Positions 1 to 7,421 of a DNA stretch of 64,000 nt are shown here, in pieces. The DNA comes from Robiginitalea sediminis (GTDB lineage: Bacteria > Bacteroidota > Bacteroidia > Flavobacteriales > Flavobacteriaceae): NCBI RefSeq assembly GCF_002198115.1, contig NZ_NGNR01000002.1, forward strand, positions 355,558-419,557, given 5' to 3'. The notes beneath the pieces were generated by a model that saw nothing but the letters and a program-made list of their open reading frames with translations, was not told the DNA's origin and did not search any database. A program made the position numbers and the translations under genes. The stretch's first letter is position 1. Each line of letters starts with the position of its first letter.

Positions 1-222
1 GGTTTTGGTTATTGCAGGTCCCTCCCTCAGGGATCACGCGCGGTAGCGCGTAATCCCAAATCCCAAAATCCACATTCTAAATCACAAGTGTTTTGTAAAA
101 AGCAATGCCATGCGATAGCATGGATGGGTTTTTGGTATTGCAGGACCCGCAACCGCACTGGCTGGCCCTTCAATCCAAAGTCAAATCGTTGGCTTTGATT
201 TCTATAGACCAATTGCGTTCAT
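1..222. other. Intergenic region with hairpin and imperfect direct repeat
   Basis: No convincing gene is seen here. Positions 30-57 form an inverted repeat: GGGAT, one mismatch, ACGCGC, tetraloop GGTA, GCGCGT, one mismatch, ATCCC. A run of short AATCCC/AAATCCC words follows at about 52-70. The words around 1-22 and 126-148 are an imperfect direct repeat sharing TTGCAGG. The region lies just downstream of the glycosyltransferase gene on the minus strand, so the hairpin could act as a 3' end or be a dispersed palindromic element. It has no T-run typical of an intrinsic terminator. Confidence 0.5.
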
Positions 223-2316
223 CTATTCCAGCATGGCAGGCCGCAAAGTTTCGATGCTTTCCAAATCGGTACCGTTTTGCAGGGTTTCGATTTGTTTGTT
301 CAGCAGCCGTTGGTAGGGATCGTCCTCGGCCAGGTTTTCGGAAGATTTCCGGTAGGCTTCTATGGCTTTTTTCCGCTGGCCCATCCGCAGGTAGGCGTTG
401 CCCAGGATGGTGTATTCCGTGGAGTTGTACTGGACGATGGCCGTAACCTCTTCCATCCGGTTGCGGACCAATTCCCAATCCGGCTCCTGGTTCTCGGCCA
501 GGTAGCGCATAACCTGGTCGCGCATGGAATAGGCCCAGTTTTCCGGGTCCTTTAGTTCCCCGTAAGCCAGGTTGATATTTCCAAGTCTTTTAACCGGGGT
601 GAGAGATTGGATTCTTGCGGGGTCCCAGTTGGGCCAGGGGTCGTACAACCACATTTCAAAAATAAAATACCCTTTCATAAGCCCCTCTTTGTTGGAGGAA
701 TCGTGGATATCCGCAACGGCGCTGCGCTCCATTTCAAGTCCCGAAGCCTTTACTTCCTCCCGCATCAGCCAGCTCCAGGAGTAAATTCTTTCCGTGCTGT
801 CCAGGTTAACCCCTTCAAAAAAATCCCGGATTTCATAGAAGCGCTGCCCCAGGTACTGGCCTTCATCTGCAAAGTATTTATAGGAATTCTCCGTACCACC
901 TACGATTTCATTATAATACTCATAGATGCGCTTTTCCCCCAGGGTCATCGCAAACCCCAGAAGGAGCAGTGTCAGGGGAATCCCGATGCTGTAGCGGTGG
1001 AACCTGGCAACCCGGAAGTGCCCGGTGGCGCCTGCAAGCAGCCCCAGGCCCAACGCCACCGGCATCACATGGCGAATGCCTCCGTATGAGGTTCTTCCCG
1101 AAGCCAGGGCCAGCAGGTGGAATCCGATATAAACCAGAATAAAAAGGACAATAATCCATTGCTCCCGGCTCAGGGGATTTGCTCCTGAGCGGTACTGATA
1201 TCTCCACCAGAGCAGGAGGCCCAGACCCAGCAGGGAGACAGCCAGCAATGCCAGTGGGATCTTTACGAGAAGGACGCTCGGGAAATAGAGGTAAGGAGCC
1301 CGGCCGAGGACCACTTCCCCGAAGAATTTGTGCTCGTCGTCCCCCCGGCCTTCCATCCCGGCCCGCAGGGTATCGGCAAACCCCCAGAGGTAGGCTTTCG
1401 GAAATAAGCCGGACTGGTCCATAAGGCCTACCAGATTGCGCCATACCGGTTTGTTCAGATCTGCGATTTTCAACTCCAGGCTGCGGTTGAACCGGTCTTC
1501 CCCTCCGGCCGAGCTATGGGTGCGAAACCCGTAGGAGGCCCAAAGCACGAACAGGGACATAAGACCTGCGCACAACAGCCCTGCAAACCGGTAGCCTGCC
1601 AGGGCCCACCGTTTCCGGAAAAGGGGGTATAAGGCAAATCCGGTTAGCAGCATTCCCATCCCCCCGATTGCGGGGAGGGCCGAGTGTTTAACGGCCAGGG
1701 CCGCCCCTGCCGCCAGTCCGCAGCCCACAGCCCATTTCCAGTTCCAGGAAGTGGCAAACTTACCCGCGGTAAGGGCGGTAATGGCCAGGCAGAAAGAGAG
1801 GGGCAGGTCCGTAAGCACCAACGGTTGGTGGGCCCCCAAGTTGGGTTCCAGGGCAATCCACAGCAGGCTGATCAGTGCCCAGCGATACCCCAGTAACCTC
1901 CAGAGCAATCCGGCAAGGCAGAGGCCCAGGATAAAGTGAAACATGTACATGGCGCGCCGAGACTGTCTTTGGGAGAGCACGGCATCGTTTTCCAGATACA
2001 TAATTTCCTGTAGCCAGTGCCGCTCGTGTTCTTTGTCATTGAGCACCTCCAGGGGGCGTAGCTTCAGGTGCGGCTTGTTCCAGTACCCGACCCAAAGTTT
2101 GGAAAGGGGAGGGTGTTCGGGGTTAAGGCGGTAGTCGCCGGTAGCGGAATAATACGTCCCGGCCACGACATGGAAGGGTTCGTCATTGGCATAGGAATCC
2201 AGACGGGTGCCATAATGGGACCTCCAGATGGCAAAACCCAGGATCAGGACCAGGATCAGGCCTTTGAGGATAAGGGGCTTTCCGGAGTTGGTCTCCGGGA
2301 TACGAAAGGCGGGCAT
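223..2316 (-). CDS. GT-C family membrane glycosyltransferase with C-terminal TPR
   Basis: A 697-residue polytopic membrane protein. The first helix (about residues 16-31) is followed by a periplasmic loop with an acidic pair D45-E46 and an NPEHPP motif (65-70). This is the pattern of GT-C fold transferases (PMT/ArnT type), which use a polyprenyl- or dolichyl-phosphate sugar. A second acidic loop motif, VLTDLP, lies near residue 168. About ten further hydrophobic segments run to about residue 450. The last 100 residues form a soluble tail with a TPR-like helix pair (NSTEYTILGNAYLRMGQRKK). The likely role is transfer of a sugar to protein or lipid in the inner membrane; acceptor and donor cannot be read from sequence. 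The gene stands alone, with about 175 bases to the next gene on the same strand. Confidence 0.75.
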   Translation of the reverse strand: MPAFRIPETNSGKPLILKGLILVLILGFAIWRSHYGTRLDSYANDEPFHVVAGTYYSATGDYRLNPEHPPLSKLWVGYWNKPHLKLRPLEVLNDKEHERHWLQEIMYLENDAVLSQRQSRRAMYMFHFILGLCLAGLLWRLLGYRWALISLLWIALEPNLGAHQPLVLTDLPLSFCLAITALTAGKFATSWNWKWAVGCGLAAGAALAVKHSALPAIGGMGMLLTGFALYPLFRKRWALAGYRFAGLLCAGLMSLFVLWASYGFRTHSSAGGEDRFNRSLELKIADLNKPVWRNLVGLMDQSGLFPKAYLWGFADTLRAGMEGRGDDEHKFFGEVVLGRAPYLYFPSVLLVKIPLALLAVSLLGLGLLLWWRYQYRSGANPLSREQWIIVLFILVYIGFHLLALASGRTSYGGIRHVMPVALGLGLLAGATGHFRVARFHRYSIGIPLTLLLLGFAMTLGEKRIYEYYNEIVGGTENSYKYFADEGQYLGQRFYEIRDFFEGVNLDSTERIYSWSWLMREEVKASGLEMERSAVADIHDSSNKEGLMKGYFIFEMWLYDPWPNWDPARIQSLTPVKRLGNINLAYGELKDPENWAYSMRDQVMRYLAENQEPDWELVRNRMEEVTAIVQYNSTEYTILGNAYLRMGQRKKAIEAYRKSSENLAEDDPYQRLLNKQIETLQNGTDLESIETLRPAMLE

Positions 2317-2492
2317 GGGCAGGGTTGGTTGTTTTTCCCCGAGAAGTTACAGGAATCGGCCCTGACCGCATTGGTGAATTGTATGGATTACGTAAAAACC
2401 TGTACAACAGCAGTTTTATACGGGTTATTTACGCAAGTACGTATTGAATGCCGAGGGGGTTTATTACAGTTGTCCTGTCCTTGAGGTATCGC

Positions 2493-3257
2493 TCAGAACT
2501 CCCGGATTTTTATGTTGCGGAACCGCACGGCAGAGGTCCAGAGTTGCAACCCGATATGCCCCGAGGTGCTTTTGCCAAACCCGCTGTTGTTGCGAAACCC
2601 GGACCCGCCAATCCACTCGGCCCAGTCTGCCCCGGTAAAATCCATGCTTGCTGTGCGGTTGCCATTCAGGTAGAACTCCACTTTCCCGTCCTTCTGGACA
2701 ATACGCGTATGGTTCCATTGGCCTTCCGGGCGGGTGGTGGTCTCCGTTTCCTGGGGGGCATAATTATAAAGGCAACCCGAGCGCTTGGCCGGGAGTTCGT
2801 AATCCAGGTGGGCTTCCCCTAAAAGCTGGTACTCCGGGCCGGTGTGGTAGGTCCTTTCGTATTCGGGAGCTTCCTGCACATTGATGAAGATCCCGCTGTT
2901 GCCCGTAGTGGGGAGTTCCCATTCCAGGGACAGCTCATAATTGCCATAGGTTTGGTCTGTTACCAGGTCGCCATGGTCTCCCGTTCCGTTGAGGGGGTCG
3001 CAAACCAGCACACCGTCTTCCACCTTCCAGATGGAGGGGACCCCTGGTTTGTTATACAGGTGCCACCCATCCAGGGTTATTCCGTCGAAGAGCAGGGACC
3101 AGCCCTCAGCTTCTTCTTCAGGGGTCAGGGTATTAAGGGCAACAGGGTTCCTGGTGGATTCAAGGTCGGTAGGTCCCTCAGATTCGTTTTTCATCTCCGT
3201 TTTGCAGGCCATAATGAGCAGCCCGAGTAGTATGGGGGTCAAAACGTATTTTTTCAT
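2493..3257 (-). CDS. DUF1080 (3-keto-disaccharide hydrolase-type) lipoprotein
   Basis: A 254-residue lipoprotein. The open frame extends further upstream, but the start at 3257 is chosen because it puts a clean lipoprotein signal at the N-terminus (MKKYVLTPILLGLLIMAC, lipid Cys18). The mature part has DUF1080/concanavalin-like landmarks: GWSLLFDGITLDGWHLY, then NSGIFINVQE, the GPEYQLLGEAH segment, RPEGQWNHTRI and a terminal GHIGLQLW...FRNIKIREF. Family members are periplasmic or surface enzymes acting on 3-keto-glycosides or related sugar derivatives; the substrate here is unknown. It is monocistronic or follows the neighbouring regulator at a distance. Family call is firm, function less so. 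Confidence 0.82.
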   Translation of the reverse strand: MKKYVLTPILLGLLIMACKTEMKNESEGPTDLESTRNPVALNTLTPEEEAEGWSLLFDGITLDGWHLYNKPGVPSIWKVEDGVLVCDPLNGTGDHGDLVTDQTYGNYELSLEWELPTTGNSGIFINVQEAPEYERTYHTGPEYQLLGEAHLDYELPAKRSGCLYNYAPQETETTTRPEGQWNHTRIVQKDGKVEFYLNGNRTASMDFTGADWAEWIGGSGFRNNSGFGKSTSGHIGLQLWTSAVRFRNIKIREF

Positions 3258-3458
3258 TAGTTCGGAAATTTGGTTTAATGTACTGCAAAAACATGTAACT
3301 GCTTTGTTGCTCAAGACCGCCCATCCCACCTTCCGGTTTGTCACTTATCTCCTTTGCTCAATTATCAGGGGATTCAAACCGAAGTCTCTTAGGTCTTCAG
3401 AGGTTAATCTGGCGTTCCTTCCGCGGGATTGTCAGTCCGAATAAAGCCGGACAAAATC

Positions 3459-4406
3459 CTATTCCCGGATCAGTTGCGCCAGTTTTAACCGGCTGTTAAT
3501 CCCGATCTTGGAATAGATACGGTGTGTATGGTCTTTGACGGTTTGCAGGCTAATGAATAATTCCTCGGCAATCTGCCGGTTGGTTTTCCCTTCGCAGATC
3601 TTTTCGATAACCTCGCGTTCCCTTGGGGTAATAGCATAGCGATCATAGAGGAGTTCCAGTTTTTCGTTGCTGGTTGCCTTCGGGTAAGCCGGGATGAAGA
3701 CCCTGTCGGAGTTGCGATCAATATAGAAATAAGGCAACAGCCCTGAGATAAAATACAAAAGTAACCCCACTGCAGGTTTCCAGTTTTCGGCAAAGAACAG
3801 GAAAAGAGCCAGTGCCCGGATGAGCAAGGCTGCGGCAACCAGCAGGGCAAATTTGAGCAAGACGCGCCTGCGGCTGAGCGTTTCAGTCTTCGAGCGGACT
3901 ACGGTTTGAAGGATTAGCCATAGCGAAAACCCACTGTCCGCCAGGAAAGAAAGAACACCCAGTACTTGCATCCAACGCGTTCCCCGGAACCAGCCGGCAT
4001 CTTCCGTGAATAACCAGGCGGCAAGACCAAAAGGGAGGAGGAAAGAAAAAGCGAGGGCAAATATCCGGTAGGTCCAGGACCAGGGTTTGATAGTGGGGAG
4101 TGCAAAGCCAAGTCCGCCGTAGAGCACCCAGCCGACGATTGCGAAAGGTACGGCCAACAAGGGCTGAAGGCGTGTTGCCTGTATGATCAGGCTGGAGTCT
4201 GCATCGGTAAGGAGGAGCAATTGGTGCAACAGTACCGGACCCCATAGCCCGTAAAAGGAAAAAACATAGAAACTGACCAGGTAATAGAAGTACTTTTTAT
4301 GGAAATCGGAATCGAAGGTTGAAACGGCAAGCCTGCTCATCCATATTGCTCCAAAGGCGACGGCAGAACAACACACAAAACTCAGGATGAAGGCAATTCG
4401 TATCAA
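3459..4406 (-). CDS. Seven-helix membrane protein with C-terminal LuxR-type HTH
   Basis: A 315-residue protein with about seven hydrophobic helices in residues 1-230 and a LuxR/GerE helix-turn-helix in the last 60 residues (YAITPREREVIEKICEGKTN, then IAEELFISLQTVKDHTHRIY). A short charged linker joins the two parts. The arrangement predicts a membrane-anchored transcription factor that senses a signal in or across the inner membrane and binds DNA directly, with no separate kinase or receiver domain. It is divergent from the membrane protein at 4544. The shared upstream DNA holds a long inverted repeat (4455-4494) that is a natural operator candidate. The signal is not recognisable. The start gives a signal-anchor first helix; no Shine-Dalgarno is visible, as is usual in Bacteroidota. 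Confidence 0.8.
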   Translation of the reverse strand: MIRIAFILSFVCCSAVAFGAIWMSRLAVSTFDSDFHKKYFYYLVSFYVFSFYGLWGPVLLHQLLLLTDADSSLIIQATRLQPLLAVPFAIVGWVLYGGLGFALPTIKPWSWTYRIFALAFSFLLPFGLAAWLFTEDAGWFRGTRWMQVLGVLSFLADSGFSLWLILQTVVRSKTETLSRRRVLLKFALLVAAALLIRALALFLFFAENWKPAVGLLLYFISGLLPYFYIDRNSDRVFIPAYPKATSNEKLELLYDRYAITPREREVIEKICEGKTNRQIAEELFISLQTVKDHTHRIYSKIGINSRLKLAQLIRE

Positions 4407-4454
4407 AAGGTCCAGTTGGTTCTTAAAAGTATGGAAATTGCCCGCAAGCCTGCC

Positions 4455-4494
4455 CCAACTTTCGTAGTGTTTTTATAATCACTACCAAAGTTGG
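4455..4494. promoter_or_regulatory. 15-bp inverted repeat in divergent promoter region (candidate operator)
   Basis: The left arm CCAACTTTCGTAGTG (4455-4469) and right arm CACTACCAAAGTTGG (4480-4494) are complementary at 14 of 15 positions around an AT-rich 10-base centre. The repeat lies between the membrane LuxR-type regulator (start 4406) and the membrane protein gene (start 4544). It may bind the regulator as a dimer. A transcription hairpin is possible but less likely, because no T-run follows the arm on either strand. Confidence 0.55.
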
Positions 4495-4543
4495 ATGCGC
4501 ATTACCTTCCTGATGGCGATCTTCACATCAAATTCGCACCATC

Positions 4544-5227
4544 ATGAATACTATGCACTCACATTCTGTACCCGAACCCCGTTTCTCAGCCAGCTACGGT
4601 CATGGATGGGAACAGATCAAAAAGCATTTCCTCGTGCTTCTACTCCTGGTCATTTTCCTTGGTATAGCCGATTCACCAGCCTCCTTAGCCCGGGAATCCG
4701 ATAGGGATCAGACCCTTCTGACTCCCATACTTCATCTGTTATCTCTGGCCTATGGGTTTCTTATCCTACCGGTATTTAATTATGGGGGCGACTTACTGTT
4801 TGTCAAAGCTATTAGGGACCAAAAGCTTGAGATCGAGACTGTGATTCAGGGGTTTCGGAATAATTATGTGCATATTATCCTTGCCCATCTGATCACCACA
4901 GCCCTGATAATTCTTGGCTTTCTTTTCCTGATCATTCCCGGGATAATCCTGGCCTGTCGCCTGGCATTCGTTTCTTACCTCGTAATGGACAAAGGGCTGG
5001 AACCCGTAGCCGCAATTGAAAAGAGCTGGGAGATGACCCGGGGGCATGGATTGAGGATTTTTGGTATGGGATTGGCTGCCGTTCCCCTGTTCTGTGCCGG
5101 GTTGCTTTTCTTCATAGTAGGGGCAGTGGTTGCCGTCATGTGGGTGAAGGCTGCATTCGCCTCCCTGTATTACGCCATTGATGCCCGTCAGCAATGGGAA
5201 AATGATCCGTATATCGTTCGAGAGTAG
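4544..5227 (+). CDS. Multi-pass membrane protein, YciC/DUF975-like
   Basis: A 227-residue integral membrane protein with about six hydrophobic segments. It starts with a soluble N-terminus, then helices near residues 28-42, 65-85, 105-130, 135-150 and a long pair at 178-210. The segment FLFLIIPGIILACRLAFVSYLVMDKGLEPVAAIEKSWEMTRGH matches the pattern of YciC/DUF975-like membrane proteins, in which a conserved S-W-x-x-T/M-x-G helix follows a PG-I-L turn. No enzyme motif is visible. It is divergent from the seven-helix LuxR-type regulator and is probably its target. The ATG at 4553 is an alternative start. Confidence 0.65.
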   Translation: MNTMHSHSVPEPRFSASYGHGWEQIKKHFLVLLLLVIFLGIADSPASLARESDRDQTLLTPILHLLSLAYGFLILPVFNYGGDLLFVKAIRDQKLEIETVIQGFRNNYVHIILAHLITTALIILGFLFLIIPGIILACRLAFVSYLVMDKGLEPVAAIEKSWEMTRGHGLRIFGMGLAAVPLFCAGLLFFIVGAVVAVMWVKAAFASLYYAIDARQQWENDPYIVRE

Positions 5228-5316
5228 GGCAAGTAATCAATGCGCTATATAACACTTCCTTGAGGGAACTTCGTTTATCCCCGACGCATTCATAGGCATT
5301 AAACGGACTCCGATCC

Positions 5317-5706
5317 TTATCCGGACCGACCATCGCTCCGGCTCCGGTTGCTTCGCCCGCTGTTTTTTCTCTGGTTATCGTGGTACTCCCTGATATTGTC
5401 GGCCTCGTAACCGGGTATCCTCCTGTAGCGTTGTCTGCTCAGGTCATAATTGCGGTAACGGGGTGGGAGGTTGTCCCTCCTGATCCAGACATTGCCATCC
5501 AGGTAAACATACATACGGGTTCTCAGGTCGTAGTACACTACCAAATCGGGGAAATATACATAGCGCACCACTTCTACCCGGTTGGGATAGAACCATGGGG
5601 GAGGGGGCGGCCCTTGGCGGGAAGTGACCAGGACCGGGCCGCAGGCGGCCGTAAGCATCAACACGATGATAGCCAGAAACAGGGATTTGATTTTCGGAGT
5701 CCGCAT
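5317..5706 (-). CDS. Small basic lipoprotein with Tyr/Arg-rich region
   Basis: A 129-residue protein with a lipoprotein signal (LIVLMLTAAC type, lipid Cys22). A short proline run (GPPPPPWFYPNR) follows, then a Tyr-rich stretch (YVYFPDLVVYYDLRTRMYVY) and a strongly basic C-terminus rich in Arg, Asn and Ser. The pattern resembles small Bacteroidota envelope proteins with a YY(D/N)...YVY..G.W motif. No known function can be assigned. It faces the membrane protein at 4544 tail to tail with about 90 bases between, where no clear terminator is seen. Confidence 0.65.
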   Translation of the reverse strand: MRTPKIKSLFLAIIVLMLTAACGPVLVTSRQGPPPPPWFYPNRVEVVRYVYFPDLVVYYDLRTRMYVYLDGNVWIRRDNLPPRYRNYDLSRQRYRRIPGYEADNIREYHDNQRKNSGRSNRSRSDGRSG

Positions 5707-6048
5707 AGTTTAGGATTCAGGCATAAAAAGTACACCCCTTACCGGGCAGCGGCAATGACCTGAATCAGGCCGGGAAGTTGAAAAAATCCCGCTACACACG
5801 CTCGTTCATCGGGACGGTTTTGCCGGTGAAATGCATCCGATATCCGGTAAGAATACCGGCGGAGTCCAAAGCCTTTCCGTTCATCGAAGCTTTTATGCAA
5901 CCTCCCGAAACTGTGAAAAATTAATAGGGATACCTTCAAAATTTAACAAAATCCGCATCAAAAACCGTATAAACCTATGAATAATTCATAAGAAATCATA
6001 GGCTTCTCTTTTCACCTTTGGGACACCGAAACCCCAAATCTCTGTGTT
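5707..6048. promoter_or_regulatory. Upstream region of the T9SS-like operon with inverted repeats
   Basis: No gene is supported in these 342 bases. A perfect 6-bp hairpin CCGGTA-AGAA-TACCGG lies at 5844-5859. Nearer the start codon, 5974-6002 contains overlapping inverted repeats: TATGAAT/ATTCATA (5976-5982 and 5984-5990) and CCTATGA/TCATAGG (5974-5980 and 5996-6002). These share the TCATA core and look like a multi-site operator. The DNA from about 5920 is markedly A+T-rich, as expected for a promoter. Confidence 0.4.
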
Positions 6049-7326
6049 ATGAACCCTTTTAGAACCTACAGGATGCTCCTTGGCCTTATTGGCCTGTGTT
6101 GTGTGGTAAACCTCCAGGCCCAGCGCCCGGTGGCCCAGCTCACCGCCCAGCAGGCCCGGTCGGAAGCCGACAAACGAATCGAAGCCTACATGGACCTGGT
6201 AAAGCTCGGATATTCCGACCGCGAGATCTATGAAGACCTGGGCAATGTGAGTTTCCTTTCCGAGAACTATGAAACTGCCGCTTTCTGGTATCAGAAACTC
6301 ATGGACCTTGCCGGTGCGGATGCCGTGCCGGAGAGTTACCAGGAGCGCTACCAGTATTCCCTGCACAAAGCCGGGATAGTTCGCAATGAAGCCCTTGTGG
6401 CCCAGCGCGACTGGTATTCCAAAATCAAACAAGATTATCAGATTGACCGGAGTTCGCATGCCGCAGAACTCACCCGGTCTCTGGCGGAGAATTACCAAAT
6501 GCCCGATTTCGGCCGCAGTGGCCGCCTCGGGGGTACGGAAGGCCTGGATGCCCTGCGGGCCATGTCCGAGGCAGACCTTGCCTATATGGAATCCGAACGG
6601 ATCCCCAGGCAAACTGCCTATACCCCCCCGGTGACACTTACGGCCGACGGGCGTACCGCCTATTTCAGTAAGGCGGAACTGGTTAAACCCCTCTACGGGT
6701 TGTTCTCCAAAAAACAACTGGTCCACAAGATCTACCGCGCCGATAAAGTAGGCGGGGAGTGGAAGAATGTGCAGGAAGTGGCCCTGGTACCCAAATACGC
6801 TTCGGCTGTACACCCGGCCGTATCCCCGGACGGCACACGCCTGTATTTCGCCTCCGATATGCCGGGCAGCTTCGGGAAGTACGATATATATGTAGCGGAT
6901 ATAGACCCATCCGGAAGGGTAGGGGGCGCCCGTAACCTCGGAGAGAAAATCAACACCCGGAAGAATGACCTGTATCCCAGTCTGCTTGCGGGGAATGTGC
7001 TCTTCTTCGCTTCCGACGGACGCGACGGCTACGGCGGGCTCGACCTGTATGCCGCCCGGATTGCCCGACGCAGTGTAGGACTGGCCATCAATATCGGTAG
7101 TCCCTTTAACAGCGTGGACGATGAATTTGCCCTGAACCTGGAATCCCAGAGGGGCATGGCATTCGTGATGTCTAACCGCGGGACCCATGCAGATGATGTT
7201 CGCGAACTGGTTTTCTCCTACTTCGATCAGAAAAAGAACAGTTTGGCACAGAACGGCAACCCCTTTATGGAGATTATCTCCATAGCCCCGGAGGCCTCCT
7301 ATGCCGAGACCCTGTTCGAAGACTAA
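6049..7326 (+). CDS. PorE-like periplasmic protein: TPR and PD40 repeats, no OmpA domain
   Basis: A 425-residue exported protein. After a signal peptide (about 1-25, ending LQAQ), residues 30-110 form a TPR-like helical region (DLGNVSFLSENYETAAFWYQ). Residues 210-390 carry PD40/WD40-like beta-propeller blades (VSPDGTRLYFASDMPGSFGKYDIY; FFASDGRDGYGGLDLY). This order matches the N-terminal two thirds of PorE-type proteins of the T9SS/gliding family. The usual carboxypeptidase-regulatory and OmpA C-terminal peptidoglycan-binding domains are absent: the protein ends about 50 residues after the last blade. It is 95 bases upstream of the PorP/SprF gene and almost surely co-transcribed. It probably acts as a periplasmic partner of that barrel protein. 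Confidence 0.78.
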   Translation: MNPFRTYRMLLGLIGLCCVVNLQAQRPVAQLTAQQARSEADKRIEAYMDLVKLGYSDREIYEDLGNVSFLSENYETAAFWYQKLMDLAGADAVPESYQERYQYSLHKAGIVRNEALVAQRDWYSKIKQDYQIDRSSHAAELTRSLAENYQMPDFGRSGRLGGTEGLDALRAMSEADLAYMESERIPRQTAYTPPVTLTADGRTAYFSKAELVKPLYGLFSKKQLVHKIYRADKVGGEWKNVQEVALVPKYASAVHPAVSPDGTRLYFASDMPGSFGKYDIYVADIDPSGRVGGARNLGEKINTRKNDLYPSLLAGNVLFFASDGRDGYGGLDLYAARIARRSVGLAINIGSPFNSVDDEFALNLESQRGMAFVMSNRGTHADDVRELVFSYFDQKKNSLAQNGNPFMEIISIAPEASYAETLFED

Positions 7327-7421
7327 ACCTCCAGACCCTTTAATGCCGGACCCCGGCAGGACGTGACCCATACGGACAACCCCGGGCAGGCCTACCTCCC
7401 CTGCCCACAAATCACAACCCG

